Assembly: GCF_000455345.1 (NCBI RefSeq)
Contig: NZ_HG315690.1
Span: 1,563,360-1,627,359, forward strand
Reading direction: 5' to 3'
Length of the DNA stretch: 64,000 bases
Source of the DNA: Halopiger goleimassiliensis
GTDB lineage: Archaea > Halobacteriota > Halobacteria > Halobacteriales > Natrialbaceae
Part shown: positions 43,512-52,211 of the stretch, piece by piece
Position numbering within the stretch: the first letter of the stretch is position 1
Layout of the letters: every line of letters begins with the position of its first letter
Notes under the pieces: generated by a model
What the model was told of the DNA's origin: nothing
Seen by the model: the letters and a program-made list of their open reading frames with translations, nothing else
Databases searched by the model: none
Position numbers and translations under genes: made by a program

Positions 43512-44669
43512 ATGACGTCGATCGAACTCGAGAACGTCGAGAAAGTGTACGATCCCAACGGCGAGGCCGTAGAGGCAGTGACGGACCTCGACATCTCGAT
43601 CCGGGACGGGGAGTTCCTGGTGTTCGTCGGTCCGAGCGGCTGTGGCAAGACCACGACCCTTCGCATGATCGCGGGACTCGAATCGGTCAGCGAGGGAACG
43701 ATTCACTTCGACGACCGCGACGTCACCGACGTCCGGCCGCGCGAGCGCGGCGTCGCGATGGTGTTCCAGGATTACGCGCTCTATCCCCACATGACCGTCC
43801 GGAAGAACATTGGCTTCGGGCTCCGCTTGTCCTCGGGGCTCTCGGAGCAAGAGATCGAGCAACGCGTCGAAGAGACGGCCGAAATGCTCGGTATCGAGGA
43901 CCTCCTCGACGATCAGCCCGACGAACTCTCCGGCGGCCAACAACAGCGGGTCGCGCTGGGTCGGGCGATCGTTCGCGATCCGACCGTCTTCCTGCTCGAC
44001 GAACCCCTGTCGAACCTCGACGCGAAGCTTCGAGACGACATGCGCAAGGAGATCATGCGCCTCCAGCAGGAACTCGAGGTGACGTCGGTGTACGTGACCC
44101 ACGACCAGACGGAGGCGATGGCGATGGGCGACCGGGTCGCCGTCATGAACGAGGGGCGACTCCAGCAGGTCGGCCCACCGGAGCAGGTGTATCTGGAGCC
44201 CGCGAACGAGTTCGTCGCGGGCTTTCTCGGAAGTCCGAGCATGAACTTCGTCGACGCAGCGGTCGAATCCACCGAGAAGACGGTCCAGTTCGACGGTCCG
44301 GGTTCCTTCACCGTCAGCGTCTCGAGAGAATCGATCTCGGCCTCGGCCGAGGAGTACGACCGTCTCACCGTCGGGATTCGGCCGGAGGACCTGACCCTCG
44401 TCGAAAGCGGCGGCGTCCCCACCGAGGTCACCGTCGTCGAAGCGATGGGCGACGAGAACGTCGTCTACCTCGAGGTCGGCGACACCGAACTGACGGCCCG
44501 CATCGACTCCCACCGACGCCTCTCGAGCGGCGACCGCGTACACGTCGACTTCGACGTCGAGGACCTCTACCTGTTCGAACCCGATTCGGGAGAAGCGATC
44601 GAAACGAAATCGACGGCACGCATCGACGAGACGCAACCGCCGCAGGCCGACGTGACGAATCCCGGATGA
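43512..44669 (+). CDS. Sugar ABC transporter ATP-binding protein, MalK/UgpC type (385 aa)
   Basis: Walker A GPSGCGKTTT, Q-loop VFQDYALYPHMT, signature LSGGQQQRVALGRA, Walker B VFLLDEPLSNLD and H-loop VTHDQTEA are all intact. The C-terminal TOBE/OB region (about 240-370, VGIRPEDLTLVESGG) is the regulatory domain of MalK-type ATPases. It energises the binding protein-permease system upstream. Confidence 0.94.
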   Translation: MTSIELENVEKVYDPNGEAVEAVTDLDISIRDGEFLVFVGPSGCGKTTTLRMIAGLESVSEGTIHFDDRDVTDVRPRERGVAMVFQDYALYPHMTVRKNIGFGLRLSSGLSEQEIEQRVEETAEMLGIEDLLDDQPDELSGGQQQRVALGRAIVRDPTVFLLDEPLSNLDAKLRDDMRKEIMRLQQELEVTSVYVTHDQTEAMAMGDRVAVMNEGRLQQVGPPEQVYLEPANEFVAGFLGSPSMNFVDAAVESTEKTVQFDGPGSFTVSVSRESISASAEEYDRLTVGIRPEDLTLVESGGVPTEVTVVEAMGDENVVYLEVGDTELTARIDSHRRLSSGDRVHVDFDVEDLYLFEPDSGEAIETKSTARIDETQPPQADVTNPG

Positions 44670-45278
44670 GTTGCGACGACGGCTCGAACGCCACCCGACT
44701 CGAGGAGTCTCGCCAGTCACCGTTTGCTTGAAAAGAATAACCTCTCACCAACATATCATAATTAGTATGTAGTGGTTTTTCTGATATCTACGGAATATAC
44801 GTCCGTTTTCCGTTCGATCTAGGACAGCAACGAAATCCGTTCGCTCCACTGGTTATAGCTGGGGAGAACGCGATAAACGTCCCTCTCAACAACTCGATAC
44901 ACGAAGATCACAAGTGATTCGGTCACCACTGGACGCGTTCAGCCATTATTGGACGATAGGCCATGTATATACTTTCTATCGCCATTATTTTACCAATTAT
45001 TGTACTCGGGAAGAAGTAATTTATATATGGGGTGTGGTTATGGCTACAATTGTATCGAAGGTTTCCTCACCTCCGAAAATAGTATATGGGTTCTGGTACT
45101 TCGTCTAAAATATCCGAATTCGGATACTCGTTTTCCGCTCTGGAAACTCGAGTTACTGACTTCCTCGAGAGCAATAGTGAGTAGGTACTCGAGGGGAGCC
45201 TTCGAGTAGCGACGGGCGGGAGAAGCGATTGGGACGCAGACGACGAGTACGATTCGACGGCCATCAGCGGCCGTTCGA
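44670..45278. other. 609-bp gene-poor, AT-rich gap
   Basis: The part 44740-45110 is AT-rich (for example runs of TTATATATGG and TACCAATTATTG). It has only short frames without recognisable protein character. I see no gene, IS end or repeat array. It mirrors the AT-rich gap at 35920-36495 on the other side of the sugar island. Confidence 0.5.
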
Positions 45279-45494
45279 TTAGCGGTAGATGTTCCGATAG
45301 CGCTCCCGATACTCCCGGAGGCCGATACGCGCCCGGCGGCGGGACGTGAATCCGAATCCGACGGTCGGACAGCCTTCGCGTGGACATTCCCAGTAGAACG
45401 TCTCCGAATCCGGGTCCCTCGAGACCGGCACGTCCGTATTACATCGCGGACAGCGCCATCCCCAGCGGAGGTCGTCGATTGGCTTCCGGCTCAT
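45279..45494 (-). CDS. Small zinc-ribbon protein (71 aa)
   Basis: Four Cys in CPRCNTDVPVS and CPREGCPTVGFGF (C-x2-C and C-x4-C), followed by a strongly basic tail (TSRRRARIGLREYRERYRN). The basic end suggests nucleic acid binding. No family recognised. Confidence 0.6.
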   Translation of the reverse strand: MSRKPIDDLRWGWRCPRCNTDVPVSRDPDSETFYWECPREGCPTVGFGFTSRRRARIGLREYRERYRNIYR

Positions 45495-45675
45495 ACGCAG
45501 TGGTCGGCCTGGCCTCGGGACGCCCGCTGCATAACGGCTGGACTGTCCCAGTCGCGACTTTAAGGGACGATCGCACCGGGTGACGCTCCGGAAGTGAAAC
45601 GACAGTGACCGACGAGCGGTAGAACGGGAGACGGTGTCGTCTCGAGATGCGGATCCGGCAGTCGTCGCGTTCCCG

Positions 45676-46098
45676 TTACTCGGCTCCGCCGCCGGTGACG
45701 ACGACCGGTCGATCCGAGCTGAGAATAATCGACTGGGTGACGCTCCCGAAGACCGCCTTGCCGACGGGAGAGCGCTTGCGGCCGCCCAGGACGATCGAAT
45801 CGACGTCGTACTCCTCGGCCTCGTTGCGGATGTCCTCCTCCGTGTCGCCGCTGTCCTCGAGGACGGTGACGTCGACCCCCTCCTCCTCGAGGTGTTCTTT
45901 CGCGCGACGGACCGACCCGATCCGGGAGGCTGACTTGAACTTCTCGAACTCCTTGGGGAGGTCGTCGCTCTCCTCGGTGAACACGAACAGGAGGTACGCT
46001 TCGACCGACTCGGCGGCGTCGGGCAGCGAGGTGACGTACTGGGCCTGCCTGACCGCGCGATCCTCGTTCGTATCGACCGGGACTAGAACGCGATACAT
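45676..46098 (-). CDS. Universal stress protein (UspA family, 140 aa)
   Basis: Usp fold: [15 protein letters not shown] at the start, then the nucleotide-binding region [20 protein letters not shown] and [20 protein letters not shown] (G-x2-G-x9-G-S/T-like). Usually a small dimer, often ATP-binding, induced by stress. The start at 46098 begins on the first strand. A 12-bp perfect palindrome lies 111 bp upstream (46209-46220). Confidence 0.9.
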   Translation of the reverse strand: MYRVLVPVDTNEDRAVRQAQYVTSLPDAAESVEAYLLFVFTEESDDLPKEFEKFKSASRIGSVRRAKEHLEEEGVDVTVLEDSGDTEEDIRNEAEEYDVDSIVLGGRKRSPVGKAVFGSVTQSIILSSDRPVVVTGGGAE

Positions 46099-46203
46099 AA
46101 CCGACGTTTTGCATGGATGACTTATAAAACCGCTCCCTCGGCCCCACGAACTGGAAGCTGTGAGTCGGTTCGGCTTCGGAACGAGCGTACCGGAGCGGTG
46201 GTT

Positions 46204-46226
46204 GGGGCTTCGAATTCGAAATCCCC
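46204..46226. promoter_or_regulatory. Palindrome upstream of the usp gene
   Basis: The perfect 12-bp palindrome TTCGAATTCGAA (46209-46220) is flanked by GGGG (46204-46207) and CCCC (46223-46226). It could be a dimeric regulator site or form a hairpin. It is too far from the start codon to overlap the core promoter. Confidence 0.35.
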
Positions 46227-46333
46227 GGCCACCCGCTGGCGATCCGGAGAAAGCGAACGATGAGGGAACGTGGATCGAGACGCCCGTCGAGGTCCGGAAC
46301 CGGGTCCGCGCTCCGTTCTCCCTCGAGTGCGAG

Positions 46334-48010
46334 TTAGGACGCGTCGTTCCGGTCACGGAGTGACCGGCGTTTGATCTTCCCCGTCGTGGTCGTTGGCAGG
46401 GACTGGACGAACTCGATATATTTCGGGTACTCGTACTCCGCGAGTCGGTCCCGGACCAGGTCACGGATCTCCTCGCGGAGTGTTTCGGGGTCGTAATCGT
46501 CGCTCGCCGGCTGGACGTACGCCTTGATCGCCTCGCCGCGGGTGTCGTCGGGGACGCCGACGACGCCGGCCTGTTCGGCCTCGGGATGGTGGAGAATGGC
46601 TTCCTCGACCTCCATCGGACCGACGCGGTAGCCGCTCGTCAGAATCACGTCGTCCGTCCGGGAGACGAACCACAGGTAGCCGTCGTCGTCGCGTTCCACG
46701 AGGTCGCCGGTGAGGAACCACCCCTCATCGGTCCGCTTCGCTTCGGTCTTCTCCGGCAGGCCCCAGTACTCGTCGAAGAAGACCCGTCGGTCCCCGGGCT
46801 CGACCGCGAGTTCGCCGACCTCGCCGGCCTCGAGGGGTTCGTATGTCTCGGGATCGAGCACCCGCACCTCGTAGCCGGGGAACGGTTTGCCCATGCTGCC
46901 CGGGCGCGTGTCGAACCAGTCGTCGGAGTTACCGACGACGAGATTCAGCTCCGTCTGACCGTAGAAGTCGTTGATCGAGACGTCGTCGAACGTCTCCCGG
47001 ACCCAGTCGACGACCTCCGAGGTGAGGGGTTCGCCCGCCGAGGCCAGCGTCTCGAGCGCGAGGTCGTACTCGCGTTCGGGGTCGTCGACCGACGACAGCA
47101 GTCGGAGCGCCGTGGGTGGCATGAACGCCTTCGTCACCTCGTGGCGTTCCATGAGGTCGAACGCCGCCTCGGGATCGAAGCCGTCGCGCGGCCAGCCGAC
47201 GATCGTACAGCCGTGGTGCCAGGCGGCGAACAACGTCCCGCCAAGCGCCGCGCCCCAGGCCCAGTCGGCGGGCGTCCACAGCGTGGCCTTACCCTCAGCG
47301 AGGCCCTGATCGAAGTAGTTGTACGCGGCCGCGGCCCGGCCGAGCCAAAGCGCGTGGCTGTGGAGGACGCCCTTCGGCGGCCCCGTCGAGCCGCTCGTGT
47401 ACATGATCGCGGTCGGCGTCTCGGGCGTGGCGTCGTAGACGTCGAACCCGGTCTCGTACGCCGCGATGAGGTCGTCGAAGGCGTGCGTCGTCACCCCGTC
47501 GGTCGTCTCGCCGACGCCCGTGACCGCCTCCCTGCCGCCGAGTTCGATCACGCGCTCGAGCGCGGGACACTCCCCGCGAATCTCGTCGACGGTGTCGCGG
47601 ACGCTCGGATCGACGACGACCGCGGTCGCCTCGCTATCGGCGAGCCGATACTGGAGCGCGTCGCGACCGAACAGGACGGTGAGCGGCACTGAGACGGCCC
47701 CCAGCTTCCAGTTTGCCAGGTGGGTGACGGGGTTGTCCGGTTTCTGCGGGACGACGACGCCGATGCGGTCGCCGGGTTCGACCCCCAGATCCGCCAGGGC
47801 GGCGGCGAGGCGGTCCGATCGGTCGTCCAGGTCCTCGAACGAGTAGGTCTCGAGGCCGTCGTCGCCCTCGTACCGAAGCGCTGTGCGGCCGGTGTCCTCG
47901 TGTTTCCGGAGGAAGTCGACCGCGGGATTGAACTCGCCGGGCAGGTCCCACGCGAACTCCTCGCGGGCCCGCTCGTAGTCCTCGAACGACGGCATGACCG
48001 TCCAGCTCAT
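46334..48010 (-). CDS. AMP-forming acyl-CoA synthetase (558 aa)
   Basis: ANL superfamily ligase that activates a carboxylic acid to acyl-CoA through an acyl-AMP. The P-loop-like motif is [18 protein letters not shown]. The A5 region is [15 protein letters not shown], and the hinge/A8 region is [20 protein letters not shown] followed by [15 protein letters not shown]. The A10 lysine is in [15 protein letters not shown]. The closest type is medium-chain or acetyl-CoA synthetase-like; chain length cannot be read. ATG at 48010, with [17 protein letters not shown] at the N-terminus. Confidence 0.92.
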   Translation of the reverse strand: MSWTVMPSFEDYERAREEFAWDLPGEFNPAVDFLRKHEDTGRTALRYEGDDGLETYSFEDLDDRSDRLAAALADLGVEPGDRIGVVVPQKPDNPVTHLANWKLGAVSVPLTVLFGRDALQYRLADSEATAVVVDPSVRDTVDEIRGECPALERVIELGGREAVTGVGETTDGVTTHAFDDLIAAYETGFDVYDATPETPTAIMYTSGSTGPPKGVLHSHALWLGRAAAAYNYFDQGLAEGKATLWTPADWAWGAALGGTLFAAWHHGCTIVGWPRDGFDPEAAFDLMERHEVTKAFMPPTALRLLSSVDDPEREYDLALETLASAGEPLTSEVVDWVRETFDDVSINDFYGQTELNLVVGNSDDWFDTRPGSMGKPFPGYEVRVLDPETYEPLEAGEVGELAVEPGDRRVFFDEYWGLPEKTEAKRTDEGWFLTGDLVERDDDGYLWFVSRTDDVILTSGYRVGPMEVEEAILHHPEAEQAGVVGVPDDTRGEAIKAYVQPASDDYDPETLREEIRDLVRDRLAEYEYPKYIEFVQSLPTTTTGKIKRRSLRDRNDAS

Positions 48011-48081
48011 GGCCCGTTTGTTTCGGCGGGGAGGGAGTGGCTCTTTCGACTACGGCGAATTCGTCGCGACCGATCAGTAGT

Positions 48082-48266
48082 ATGTGTGAACCGCACGAGC
48101 CTCGAGCTATGGCAGGAGACGCGCTCGAGCGGGACCTCTTCGACCTCCGAACGCGGTGTTCGAGCACACCTACGACGAGCCGACGCCCCGACTCGAGGAA
48201 CAACGCGAGTCTCTCGAGGAGCTCCGATCGCATCACGGCGACGACGAACTCCTCGACTACGACTGA
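48082..48266 (+). pseudogene. Small conserved-looking gene split by a frameshift
   Basis: From ATG 48082 (or 48109) one frame reads MAGDALERDLFDLRTR. At about 48154-48156 the acidic protein-like reading moves to another frame, VFEHTYDEPTPRLEEQRESL, then a Leu/Glu-rich stretch ending DELLDYD at the stop 48264-48266. Adding one base (for example one G at 48155-48156) would join them into a 52-60 residue acidic protein. This is a genuine frameshift or a sequencing error. A start at GTG 48156 would give only the second part. Confidence 0.5.
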
Positions 48267-48363
48267 CTGTCTCGTACTCGGATACGAGTTTTCATCGGCG
48301 GTATAAAGCTGCGACTGGGACAGGCACACGGCTATCCGGCCCACGTTACGAGTGTCGAGCGAC

Positions 48364-48867
48364 ATGCAACTCGAGCAGGGGCCTCGATCAGCCGAGGCCG
48401 ACTGGAGCGGGACGGTACCGAACGCCTTCGACGGACGGGTACTCGGTTTCGTCGTCGTGATCGCAGGGCTGGCCGCTTCGTTGAACGTTCCCTACGGCGG
48501 GATCCCGTTCGCTGCGGTCGCGTTCGTCGTCCTCGCTGTGCTGGGGGTCGTCGCGCACGTTCTCGGCGAACGACAGTTGCGCCGCATCACGGACGGCCTC
48601 GTCGAACGCTGGGTCGAGGCTGGCGGCCACGTCGAAGACGTGACCCGGTCCGACAGCGGCATGCGAACGGAGTGGACCGTCCACACGCCGGACGGCGACG
48701 TGACGATCGGCGGCATCGCGCTGGTCCCCATCTCGCGGGTCTCGATCGAGTGGCAGGGCGTCACTGACTCGATGGACGCGAGCGAGGCCGACGAGAACAT
48801 CGACGCGCTCGCGGCGAGTCTCTACGAGGAACTGTTCGAGATCGGTCCGGCAACCCGGCGACGCTGA
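48364..48867 (+). CDS. Membrane-anchored hypothetical protein (167 aa)
   Basis: A short polar head, then two hydrophobic helices at about residues 24-42 and 45-65, then a soluble domain of about 100 residues with beta character (TEWTVHTPDGDVTIGGIALV, ISRVSIEWQGVTDSM). ATG at 48364; a GTG 12 bp upstream is possible. Family unknown. It lies 72 bp before mevalonate kinase. Confidence 0.65.
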   Translation: MQLEQGPRSAEADWSGTVPNAFDGRVLGFVVVIAGLAASLNVPYGGIPFAAVAFVVLAVLGVVAHVLGERQLRRITDGLVERWVEAGGHVEDVTRSDSGMRTEWTVHTPDGDVTIGGIALVPISRVSIEWQGVTDSMDASEADENIDALAASLYEELFEIGPATRRR

Positions 48868-48939
48868 CGGTCTCACTGCTCGTGCCCCGGTTCGCGACGA
48901 GAAGATAGCTATTAACCGTCGTCGTACGAACGCCGGGAT

Positions 48940-49926
48940 ATGACTCTCTCGAGCGCCCCCGGCAAGGTCTATCTGTTTGGGGAACACGCGGTGGTGTACG
49001 GCGAGCCCGCCGTGCCGTGTGCGATCGAATTACGGGCACGGGTCGAGGCCAACAGACGCGACGACGGGAAGCTACGCGTCCACGCGGAGGATCTCACCCT
49101 GGACGGCTTTACGGTCGAGTACGGTGGTAGGACCGACGAGCGGCCGGACGTCGACGTCTCGGAGTCGCTCGTGAGCGCCGCCATGGGCTACGTCGACGAG
49201 GCCATCGAACAAGTCCGGGACGTGACCGGGGAGGACGACGTCGGCTTCGACGTTACCATCGAGAGCGACATCCCCCTGGGCGCGGGGCTGGGGTCGTCGG
49301 CCGCCGTCGTCGTCGCCGCCATCGACGCCGCGACCCGCGAACTCGGCGTCACCCTCGAGGTCGACGAACTCGCCGAGCGGGCCTACCGGACCGAGTACGA
49401 GGTCCAGGACGGGCAGGCCTCCCGCGCGGACACCTTCTGTTCCGCGACCGGCGGAGCCGTCAGGGTCGAGGGCGACGACTGCCGGTCGATCGACGCGCCG
49501 GACCTGCCGATCGTCATCGGCTTCGACGGCGGCGCGGGCGACACCGGCAAACTCGTCGCAGGGGTCCGGGACGTGCGCGAGGAGTACGGCTTCGCCGCCG
49601 ACACCGTCGAAGCGATCGGCGACGTCGTGCGAACCGGCGAGGACGTCCTCGCGGAGGGCGACCTCGAGGAACTCGGTCGGCTCATGGACTTCAACCACGG
49701 ACTGCTCTCGGCGCTGGGGGTCTCCTCGCGGTCGCTCGACGCGATGGTCTGGGCGGCCCGGGACGCCGGCGCTTACGGCGCGAAGCTCACGGGAGCCGGT
49801 GGCGGCGGTTGCATCGTCGCGCTCGATCCCACCTCGGAGACCGAGACCGCACTCTCGTTTACCCCGGGCTGCGAGGACACCTTCCGCGCCGAACTCGCCG
49901 AGGAGGGGGTGAAACGGCTCGCATGA
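48940..49926 (+). CDS. mvk: Mevalonate kinase (328 aa)
   Basis: GHMP kinase that makes mevalonate 5-phosphate for isoprenoid synthesis. Landmarks: SAPGKVYLFGEHAVVYGEPA at the N-terminus, the ATP loop DIPLGAGLGSSAAVVVAA, and KLTGAGGGGCIVAL near the C-terminus. The C-terminus VKRLA-stop contains an ATGATCGTTCTG string that copies the start of the ipk gene found 779 bp further on. The two genes were therefore probably once overlapping neighbours. Confidence 0.95.
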   Translation: MTLSSAPGKVYLFGEHAVVYGEPAVPCAIELRARVEANRRDDGKLRVHAEDLTLDGFTVEYGGRTDERPDVDVSESLVSAAMGYVDEAIEQVRDVTGEDDVGFDVTIESDIPLGAGLGSSAAVVVAAIDAATRELGVTLEVDELAERAYRTEYEVQDGQASRADTFCSATGGAVRVEGDDCRSIDAPDLPIVIGFDGGAGDTGKLVAGVRDVREEYGFAADTVEAIGDVVRTGEDVLAEGDLEELGRLMDFNHGLLSALGVSSRSLDAMVWAARDAGAYGAKLTGAGGGGCIVALDPTSETETALSFTPGCEDTFRAELAEEGVKRLA

Positions 49927-50717
49927 TCGTTCTGTAACACGGAACCGTCCTGTGACCGAGCTACGCGTCCGGAGCGAGCGAGAGCGGTGATAACTAGTCC
50001 GACGGTTATTTGTGCTAATATATTGGTGTTGAATACAACTCCGTATGAATGGAGTCCTTCCGGTGGTGTCGGTTTCGCATCTCTCCCGAACTCGCTGGAA
50101 CAGACCGTGGCTCTGGGATACCGGTATCTTTCTCGGCCTGATCAACGGTGGTGTCGGGACGCAGGTCTTCTCTCGGGAAACGACACCGTATTCGGTTCAG
50201 GCCGCGGTCGTTCTCGTTGGATTCGGGATCACAGTGGGGATCTTCGTCGGTGCGGATCGACTGGTTCCACGGCAGTTCCCGCGCATCGACCCGGTGCCGT
50301 CGACGTTCTCCCTCGTCGTCCCGTCTACGATCATCGTCGCCTTCTTCGGTACGTCGTTCCTGCTCGGAACGGTACTGGGAGTTGATACACGAGTTCACGA
50401 GTGGCTGCTGTTCGCCGCCGCCAACGTCGTTACGCTGCTGGCCATCGGTATCGTCGTCCGATACTACAGCTCTAGTAGCAACTGAAACTCATTGCACGCC
50501 TGCTCACGGTTCAGCGGACAGTGGTTGCGGAAATCGCCGGCACCTGCTGCATTGCTGTGAGCAGTGTGAAACTCGTCGGTGATACTGTATCGTCGTCGAC
50601 TGCCAGCACGCGAGCGGGTTGTCGGAACGAGTCGCAACACCTGTTACGAATGCGTGGGGAGACTATCCCATGAACTACGAGTGGGAGGTGAGACGGCTCG
50701 CATGATCGTCCTGAAAC
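49908..50717 (+). repeat. 31-bp direct repeat flanking an insert between mvk and ipk
   Basis: Copies at 49908-49938 and 50687-50717 match at 28 of 31 bases. Both contain the end of mvk (VKRLA or VRRLA, then TGA) overlapping an ATGATCGT[T/C]CTG start. The segment between them carries the 146-aa membrane-protein gene and is locally AT-rich (about 49985-50045). This looks like an insertion that duplicated the mvk-ipk junction. Confidence 0.8.
50045..50485 (+). CDS. Hypothetical membrane protein inserted between mvk and ipk (146 aa)
   Basis: About four membrane helices: residues 25-45, 50-70, 85-108 and 118-138, with a basic loop GADRLVPRQFPRIDPVPS. The N-terminus MNGVLPVVSVSHLSRTRWNR is basic. 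Composition is less acidic than neighbouring genes. It lies within the 779-bp insert, so it is probably an acquired gene. Family not recognised. Confidence 0.6.
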   Translation: MNGVLPVVSVSHLSRTRWNRPWLWDTGIFLGLINGGVGTQVFSRETTPYSVQAAVVLVGFGITVGIFVGADRLVPRQFPRIDPVPSTFSLVVPSTIIVAFFGTSFLLGTVLGVDTRVHEWLLFAAANVVTLLAIGIVVRYYSSSSN

Positions 50718-51445
50718 TCGGCGGGAGCGTCATCACCGAGAAGGACCGGCCCGAGACTCTCGACGGGCCGGCGCTCGAGCGGGCGGCCGACGTGATCGCG
50801 GCGGCGCTCGAGGACCGCGATCCGGAGGGGCTCGTCCTCGTCCACGGGGCCGGCAGTTTCGGCCACCACTACGCCAGCGAACACGGCGTCGACACGACCG
50901 CAGGCACCCACGACGCTGGCGCGGTGCTCGACATCCACGGCGCGATGAAGACCCTCGACGAGTTCGTCCTCGCGCGGCTTCGCGACCGGGACGTCCCCGC
51001 TGTGCCGGTCCACCCGTTCTCGGCCGGCCACCGCGACGCGGCGGGCGAACTGGACCTCCACACGGGCCAGGTCGGGACGCTGGTCGCGGAGGGGTTCGTC
51101 CCGGTCCTCCACGGCGACGTGATCGCCCACGCGGGCGAGGGGGCGACGATCATCAGCGGCGACGAGGTGGTCACCCGGGTGGCGACCGACCTCGAGGCGG
51201 ACTGCGTCGGTCTCTGCTCGACGGTCCCGGGCGTGCTGGACGCGGACGACGCCGTGATCGACGAGATCACCGCCTTCGAGGACGTCGCGAGCGTGCTGGG
51301 TGCCAGCGACGCGACCGACGTCACGGGTGGCATGGCCGGGAAGGTCCAGACGTTGCTGGACCTCGAGGCCGAGGCCTCGATCTTCGGGCTCGACGATCTG
51401 ACCGCGTTCTTCGACGGGGCGAATCCGGGAACGACGATCAGGTGA
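50702..51445 (+). CDS. ipk: Isopentenyl phosphate kinase (247 aa)
   Basis: Amino-acid-kinase-fold enzyme that converts isopentenyl phosphate to IPP in the modified archaeal mevalonate pathway. Landmarks: MIVLKLGGSVITEKDRPE, LVHGAGSFGHHYASEHG with the family-specific His, VPVLHGDVI and IISGDEVVTR, and a GMAGKVQTLL motif. The start at 50702 is the ATG in the second junction copy; the longer upstream frame is insert-derived. Paired with mvk upstream and a polyprenyl synthase downstream. Confidence 0.93.
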   Translation: MIVLKLGGSVITEKDRPETLDGPALERAADVIAAALEDRDPEGLVLVHGAGSFGHHYASEHGVDTTAGTHDAGAVLDIHGAMKTLDEFVLARLRDRDVPAVPVHPFSAGHRDAAGELDLHTGQVGTLVAEGFVPVLHGDVIAHAGEGATIISGDEVVTRVATDLEADCVGLCSTVPGVLDADDAVIDEITAFEDVASVLGASDATDVTGGMAGKVQTLLDLEAEASIFGLDDLTAFFDGANPGTTIR

Positions 51446-51496
51446 CGACCACGACCACTGTAGGCGGGTCACCGAGCCGATCGAACGACCACGACG

Positions 51497-51973
51497 ATGC
51501 CTAACCTCGATCCGCAGTTTCAGGCCGTTCTTCGAACGCTCGCGAAGCGCCTCGACGACGTCGAGTGGGCGCTCACGGGAAGCACCGCCTTCGCGCTCCG
51601 GGACGTTCCCCTCGAGCCGAACGACGTCGACGTGCAGACGACGGAAGACGGCGCGTACGAGATCGCGGACCGGTTTCAAGAGGCGGTCGTCGATCCGGTC
51701 TCGTTCGAGGAGTCCGATCGGATCCGCTCTCACTTCGGCGCTCTCGAGCTCCGGGGAATCCGCGTCGAAATCATGGGCGCGCTCCAGAAGCGCGAACCGG
51801 ACGGCACGTGGGAACCGCCGGTCGACGTCGCCGCGCGTCGGGCGTGGATCGACGTCGACGGGAGCCGGATTCCCGCGTTTCCGCTCGAGTACGAGGCGCG
51901 AGCGTACGAACGGTTGGGTCGGACTGACCGCGCGGAACTGCTCCGCGAGTGGGCCGAGGCCGACGCGAACTGA
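51497..51973 (+). CDS. Nucleotidyltransferase-fold protein (158 aa)
   Basis: EWALTGSTAFALRDV and PNDVDVQTTEDGAYEIADRF resemble the minimal nucleotidyltransferase motif (GS then DxD), followed by a C-terminal helical region. It may modify a small molecule or RNA, or be a non-catalytic member. It sits between ipk and the RNase J region, all rightward, 51 bp behind ipk. Confidence 0.7.
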   Translation: MPNLDPQFQAVLRTLAKRLDDVEWALTGSTAFALRDVPLEPNDVDVQTTEDGAYEIADRFQEAVVDPVSFEESDRIRSHFGALELRGIRVEIMGALQKREPDGTWEPPVDVAARRAWIDVDGSRIPAFPLEYEARAYERLGRTDRAELLREWAEADAN

Positions 51974-51993
51974 GCGACGACCAACCCACTGCG

Positions 51994-52211
51994 TTTTTAA
52001 CACCTGGGCGTGTAGAGGGTGGTAGCGAAACCCGCGGGCAAGTGCGCTCGAGGTCGCGACGGTGTCGCGGCCGGCCGGAGGCGGTCGCCTCCGCGAGCGC
52101 ATAGCGGGATGGCCGACGCGCTGCAAGACGCCGGGGCCGCACAACCGGGAGTCCGCGGACCGTTTCGATGAGAGTCCACGCTAACGCACACGGCTTTCAG
52201 TACAACGAACC
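51994..52211 (+). ncRNA. Structured RNA region or leader upstream of RNase J
   Basis: A TATA-like TTTTTAAC at 51994-52001 precedes about 190 bp of non-coding, GC-rich DNA with nested perfect helices. CCCGC 52031-52035 pairs with GCGGG 52104-52108; TGCGCTCG 52043-52050 pairs with CGAGCGCA 52094-52101. Inside these lie CGCGAC/GTCGCG (about 52055-52069) and GGAGGCG 52077-52083 with CGCCTCC 52086-52092. GTCCGCGGAC (52151-52160) is a further palindrome. It may be a free RNA or the long 5' leader of rnj. No known RNA family could be assigned. Confidence 0.5.

Noticed and set aside
42321-44720. A 799-codon minus-strand frame over the ABC permease and ATPase genes
   Set aside because: Antisense shadow. 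The plus-strand proteins have complete ABC transporter motifs.
44914-45209. Short plus-strand frames in the AT-rich gap right of the sugar island
   Set aside because: Tyr/Phe/Ile-rich translations without domain features, no ribosome binding site, and overlapping frames of equal quality. Not supported.
46204-46226. T-loop-like TTCGAAT string as part of a tRNA gene
   Set aside because: No acceptor stem, anticodon arm or D arm can be drawn around it; it is a palindrome. No tRNA gene was found anywhere in the window.
51994-52200. Resemblance of the rnj-upstream RNA to the 3' part of RNase P RNA (GCAAGAC, then GTCCACG and ACGGCTT strings)
   Set aside because: The essential 5' core (GAGGAAAGUCC-type region able to pair with the GGCTT string) is missing, and the element is only about 190 nt, too short for a haloarchaeal type A RNase P RNA.
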